Assembly (NCBI GenBank): GCA_031417525.1
Contig: JANOVT010000256.1
Span: forward strand, 1 to 45,817
DNA length: 45,817 nucleotides
Direction: 5' to 3'
From: JAIBBG01 sp031417525
GTDB taxonomy: Bacteria; Bacteroidota; Bacteroidia; Flavobacteriales_D; Sanyastnellaceae
Below are positions 42,689-45,817 of the stretch, in pieces; position 1 is the stretch's first letter, and each line of letters begins with the position of its first letter. A model generated the notes under the pieces. That model had not been told where the DNA came from. It saw nothing but the letters and a program-made list of their open reading frames with translations, and ran no database searches. Both the position numbers and the translations under genes were made by a program.

Positions 42689-43186
42689 ATGAAAAACTTT
42701 GGAATTCTGAAAGGCTTATCTCTTATCTCTTGCGCTATAATGTTGATGGCTTGTCCGTACAACAGCAGTATTCCACTGGGAACAGCAGAAGCCAAAGTGC
42801 CTGCCTTTATGTTGGGAACCTGGGAAAAACTCGACGATGCAACCATCCATATCGAGATCAAAGCTGGAACGACCAATACCATGGACGTGACCAAAACCAC
42901 CACCAGTGAAGATTCGGAACCAACCGTTGAAAATTACATTGCCTACGTAACTGATATTAACGGCACCATGTTTTTGAACGTCAGTGAAAAAACAGACTAT
43001 GAGCCGAGTTACTATTTCTACAAAGTAGGACGTGAAGGCGACAACAAGATGATCCTGTCTGCAGTGACAGAAAATGTGCGTGAAAAATTTGAAGATTCAG
43101 GTGCGATGAAAAAATTCTTTGCGTCGAATATGCAAAACAGTTACTTCTATGATCTTGCTGATGAAAGTTATTTCAAATTGAAATAA
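42689..43186 (+). CDS. lipoprotein of unknown function
   Basis: This 165-residue protein has a lipoprotein signal with a lipobox LMAC, so Cys22 would be lipidated. The rest is mostly beta, with LGTWEKLDDATIHIEIK and NYIAYVTDINGTMFLNV, and it has no motif I recognise. It is divergent from the big surface protein gene, with 154 bases between the two starts, and ends 80 bases before a bidirectional terminator. It is likely exposed in the periplasm or outer membrane. Confidence 0.82.
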   Translation: MKNFGILKGLSLISCAIMLMACPYNSSIPLGTAEAKVPAFMLGTWEKLDDATIHIEIKAGTTNTMDVTKTTTSEDSEPTVENYIAYVTDINGTMFLNVSEKTDYEPSYYFYKVGREGDNKMILSAVTENVREKFEDSGAMKKFFASNMQNSYFYDLADESYFKLK

Positions 43187-43262
43187 CCATTTCGGCCGGC
43201 ATTTCGGGATAAGCGTCCGCCTCAATGTTGACGCTTTAACGACAAACGATTTGCGCGAACAT

Positions 43263-43300
43263 AAAAAAGTGAGTACAGTTAATTGTGCTCACTTTTTTTT
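43263..43300. terminator. bidirectional terminator between lipoprotein and DUF6427-like genes
   Basis: Fourteen-base arms (AAAAAGTGAGTACA and TGTGCTCACTTTTT, one G-T pair) flank a loop of GTTAAT. T-rich runs follow on both strands. It ends the lipoprotein transcript and the convergent membrane protein transcript. Confidence 0.88.
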
Positions 43301-43329
43301 CGGTTTTAATAACCGTAAGATTCATTTCA

Positions 43330-44322
43330 TCATGGAATCAAATGATAAAAATGCAATACCACTAACGTAGTTGCGCTGCAAAAAATATAAAACATCAGCG
43401 GTGAAATCAGCGAATAGCGATAGTTGGTGAACCAATAGCCAGCGATGAATGTGACCGGTAATGCCGCGCAAAGAAGTATCCATTTCAACACAAGCAAATA
43501 TCCCAGAAAAATAGCCAGGCTCATTGCCACTGCCATGATGAGGAAGACATTTTTGACACTACGCGCCTTGTTCGAGGCGCGGTCCGCGAGAAATAAATAG
43601 CGAGGCAACGATAGCGCGATTGAAATTACCGTGACTATAAAAAAGACACTTTCCGGCCAGGAGAAACTCATGAAATAACCTTGTACATCATAGGTCATCG
43701 TTTTATGGAAGAGTACTAAGTCGCCCATGTCGTCATTCCAATATTTCCAGACAACCCAATAAAGAAAAGGCACGCAGAAGGCGATGAGCGGCAACAAATG
43801 TTCACGCCAATGAAACGCACGAGTGATAATCGTTGTAAACCACAGACCGGCAGCTAATGCGAGATAAGGCGGAAAAAACACAGCGGCCATACCATACCAG
43901 AAACCACACTCGAAGTACTCGGCCAATACGCGGGTTTGTCGGAAAACCAGGAGTTGTTTATTCAGTCCTGCAAGCAGAAAAACATTCGCCAACAAAACAG
44001 GTAAGGACAATTGAATGAGGCTAAGCACGGTAGCCGTCATCGCATACATAATGGCCGGCACATACACGGGCACATTGTAGAATTCATGCTTATTGAATAC
44101 CAGATTGGCGAAAAATGCTCCGGCAATGATCAATGAAGCGGTTATACCAACCACCGCAGCCTTGCTTTGATAGACCCAATAAAAAAGATCATCAGCAGGA
44201 AAATCAACCTGCATAGGTGATAAACCACCGTGCCAGGCCGCCGGCATAAGCGCCAGCAACACTGTTACCGGAACGGCAATCAACGTATAAGGTTGATTAG
44301 ATGCAAACGAGCGTAGGATCAT
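43330..44322 (-). CDS. multi-pass membrane protein (DUF6427-like)
   Basis: This 330-residue protein (from ATG 44322; GTG at 44328 is also possible) has about nine to ten membrane helices and few polar loops. In Flavobacteriaceae a protein of this kind sits near purD and a small DUF6341 protein, and the same three genes are here. The family call rests on this context and the membrane pattern, not on a unique motif. The function is not known. It is divergent from the small protein gene at 44410, with 87 bases between the starts. Confidence 0.7.
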   Translation of the reverse strand: MILRSFASNQPYTLIAVPVTVLLALMPAAWHGGLSPMQVDFPADDLFYWVYQSKAAVVGITASLIIAGAFFANLVFNKHEFYNVPVYVPAIMYAMTATVLSLIQLSLPVLLANVFLLAGLNKQLLVFRQTRVLAEYFECGFWYGMAAVFFPPYLALAAGLWFTTIITRAFHWREHLLPLIAFCVPFLYWVVWKYWNDDMGDLVLFHKTMTYDVQGYFMSFSWPESVFFIVTVISIALSLPRYLFLADRASNKARSVKNVFLIMAVAMSLAIFLGYLLVLKWILLCAALPVTFIAGYWFTNYRYSLISPLMFYIFCSATTLVVLHFYHLIP

Positions 44323-44360
44323 ATCCACATAATGTTGACGACAAAAATGACGTATTCCGC

Positions 44361-44390
44361 TTGTGCATTTGATTCCCCGGATTAGATTTG
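44361..44390 (+). promoter_or_regulatory. promoter of the small membrane protein at 44410
   Basis: TTG (44361-44363), a 19-base spacer and TAGATTTG (44383-44390) fit the Bacteroidota consensus exactly at the -7 element. The start codon is 19 bases past it. Confidence 0.65.
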
Positions 44391-44409
44391 CCTCACAATT
44401 TTTTCAACC

Positions 44410-44598
44410 ATGAACCTGCAGAGCATCCTCAATCCGATCGTAGATTTTTTCCAGTGGACCTTCAGAACACTCTTGGAGCCAATGACACACTGGTTTAACT
44501 GGGTATGCATCGTGTTTGCATTCATCGCGCTTTTCTATTGGCTCAACCGCCAGCGCAACTACAATAAGAAGGCACTCAAAGAAGGCACAACAGCCTGA
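44410..44598 (+). CDS. small membrane protein (DUF6341-like)
   Basis: This 62-residue protein has one clear helix (VCIVFAFIALFYWL) and an aromatic, amphipathic N-terminal half with FFQWTF. It ends in a basic tail, NRQRNYNKKALKEG. The size, position next to purD and the WLNRQ-type motif after the helix fit the DUF6341 family of Flavobacteriales. Promoter and terminator on either side support it as a real, separately expressed gene. Function unknown. Confidence 0.75.
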   Translation: MNLQSILNPIVDFFQWTFRTLLEPMTHWFNWVCIVFAFIALFYWLNRQRNYNKKALKEGTTA

Positions 44599-44618
44599 TT
44601 TACTAAAAATATTATGAA

Positions 44619-44645
44619 AGCCCTGGATTATTCCGGGGTTTTTTG
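44619..44645 (+). terminator. terminator of the small membrane protein gene
   Basis: CCCTGG and CCGGGG pair (one G-T) around the loop ATTATT, followed by a T-rich tract from 44639 (TTTTTTG). It starts 23 bases after the stop. Confidence 0.75.
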
Positions 44646-44685
44646 TTTCCGGTAAGTTTAAAAAATGGTCGCTGGTCGCGTAATA

Positions 44686-45817
44686 TCAAGCCTTGACCAA
44701 AAACTTTTTCAGGTCAAAACCTATGTCTTTACGGAAAAATTTACCCGAATATTGAACGAGTTCTGCGCTTTTATACGAACGATCCAAAGCGTCTTCCATA
44801 TCACTTCCATAAGAAGTTATGGCCAATACGCGTCCGCCATTCGTGACCACTTTGTCCTTGTGAAATTTCGTGCCGGCGTGAAAAGCGATGCTATTCTTGA
44901 TCGTCTCCATACCCTTCATTTCTTTTCCCTTTTCAGGATTATCCGGATAACCTTTGGCCACCAGCATCACAGTGGCGGCAGATCTCGGATCCACTTCCAC
45001 GTGTTGTTCAGATAAAGTGCCAACAGCAGCACCCACGAGCAAGTCGAGGAAATCGCTTTTTATACGCGGAATCACTACTTCCGATTCCGGATCGCCCATG
45101 CGGCAGTTGTATTCAATCACAAAAGGTTCATTGCCCACTTTGATTAATCCAAAGAAAATAAACCCTTTGTAAACGATGCCTTCCGCGCGTAAACCCTTCA
45201 TCGTTGGGATGATGATCTGGGCGTCGATTTTATCCAAAAACTCCGGAGTGACGAATGGAACAGGACTGACAGCGCCCATACCACCGGTATTCGGACCGGT
45301 ATCGCCCTCGCCTACTCTTTTATAATCCTTTGCTTCGGGGAGCAGCACATAATTTTTGCCATCCATTAAAACAAAAACAGAGAGTTCTTTCCCCGAAAGA
45401 AATTGTTCCACCACTACTTTTTTGCCAGCCTCACCAAACTTGGCCCGTTGTATCATCAATTCAAACTCTGCAATGGCTTCAAGATGGTTTGCGCAGATTA
45501 CAACGCCTTTGCCTGCCGCAAGGCCATCGGCTTTCATTACAACTGGCAGTTTGTGTTGTATAATATATTTTACCCCTTCCTTGTAATTTTCCAAAGTAAA
45601 TTCTTTGTAAGTAGCAGTAGGTATCTGATGCCGCATCATAAAAGCTTTGGCAAAAGCTTTACTGCCTTCCAGTTGGGCGCCATTTTTTCCCGGCCCGATC
45701 ACATCTATGTTTTTTAAAGCCGGGCTGCTTATAATAAAATCTGTAACCCCTTTTACCAAAGGTTCTTCGGGACCCACAAGGACAAGATCAATCTTTTTTT
45801 CAATGCAGGCTTTTTTA
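44686..45817 (-). CDS. purD: phosphoribosylamine-glycine ligase (N-terminus cut by window edge)
   Basis: This frame runs off the right edge; 377 codons are visible. It joins 5-phosphoribosylamine and glycine using ATP (GAR synthetase) in purine synthesis. Segments LVLVGPEEPLVKG, GPGKNGAQLEGSKAFAK, PVVMKADGLAAGKGV, the ATP-grasp strand ELSVFVLMDG and NCRMGDPESEVV are typical. The visible start-like codon at 45777 is internal, since the frame stays open through KKIDLVLVGPEEP to the edge. It is convergent with the small membrane protein gene. Confidence 0.95.
   Translation of the reverse strand, partial: KKACIEKKIDLVLVGPEEPLVKGVTDFIISSPALKNIDVIGPGKNGAQLEGSKAFAKAFMMRHQIPTATYKEFTLENYKEGVKYIIQHKLPVVMKADGLAAGKGVVICANHLEAIAEFELMIQRAKFGEAGKKVVVEQFLSGKELSVFVLMDGKNYVLLPEAKDYKRVGEGDTGPNTGGMGAVSPVPFVTPEFLDKIDAQIIIPTMKGLRAEGIVYKGFIFFGLIKVGNEPFVIEYNCRMGDPESEVVIPRIKSDFLDLLVGAAVGTLSEQHVEVDPRSAATVMLVAKGYPDNPEKGKEMKGMETIKNSIAFHAGTKFHKDKVVTNGGRVLAITSYGSDMEDALDRSYKSAELVQYSGKFFRKDIGFDLKKFLVKA

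Overview
The window looks like a chromosomal segment of a Bacteroidota bacterium, most likely in or near the order Flavobacteriales. Supporting signs are two proteins with type IX secretion C-terminal sorting domains, a TonB/ExbB/ExbD/ExbD block with a PstS-like lipoprotein, a three-subunit SdhCAB complex with a one-piece cytochrome b, a DUF6427-like / DUF6341-like / purD neighbourhood, the near absence of Shine-Dalgarno sites, and several promoters of the Bacteroidota form TTG-N19/20-TAnnTTTG. No rRNA, tRNA, CRISPR array or insertion sequence was seen.

Layout, left to right. (1) 1-5053, minus strand: an energy-transduction block of ExbB, two ExbD paralogues and TonB, then a terminator, a second TonB-like gene, a small membrane protein and a PstS-like lipoprotein cut by the window edge. 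(2) 5474-8700, minus: a 2-Cys peroxiredoxin, dihydrolipoyl dehydrogenase and a GT2 glycosyltransferase. (3) 8789-10932, plus: a Wzm/Wzt-type polysaccharide ABC exporter. (4) 11001-15294, minus: a compact AT-richer island of five genes in one apparent operon: HTH-ImmA/IrrE regulator-protease, PIN nuclease, membrane protein with a soluble domain, radical SAM enzyme, and a uracil-DNA-glycosylase-like Fe-S protein. A palindrome covers its promoter. (5) 15452-23525, plus: a nearly complete legionaminic acid (nonulosonate) pathway, legB-legC-acyltransferase-legI-legG-ptmE-legF, ending with a possible transferase. Regions 2, 3 and 5 together probably build and export a surface glycan, and region 4 is inserted among them. 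(6) 23634-26996, plus: CvpA-like protein, then a VWA protein and a BchI/MoxR-type AAA+ ATPase.

(7) 27047-29584, minus: a large secreted beta-propeller protein with a type A sorting domain. (8) 29722-35422, minus: the succinate dehydrogenase operon, sdhC-sdhA-sdhB, interrupted twice. An AAA ATPase plus TOPRIM-like (DUF4276-like) pair lies between sdhC and sdhA, and a four-helix-bundle gene bounded by opposed GCGTG-type repeats lies between sdhA and sdhB. (9) 35687-36944, minus: dUTPase and enoyl-CoA hydratase. (10) 37056-42534, minus: an OmpA/TSP3 outer-membrane protein and a 1299-residue adhesin-like protein with a type B sorting domain. (11) 42689-45817: a lipoprotein, two conserved membrane proteins and purD, cut by the right edge.

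The two items most worth attention are the five-gene island at 11001-15294 and the defence-like cassette spliced into the sdh operon at 32982-34714. Short degenerate tandem repeats with 7-8 base units sit in at least seven intergenic gaps and appear to be a genome-specific feature. All assignments come from reading the sequence; no database search was run.
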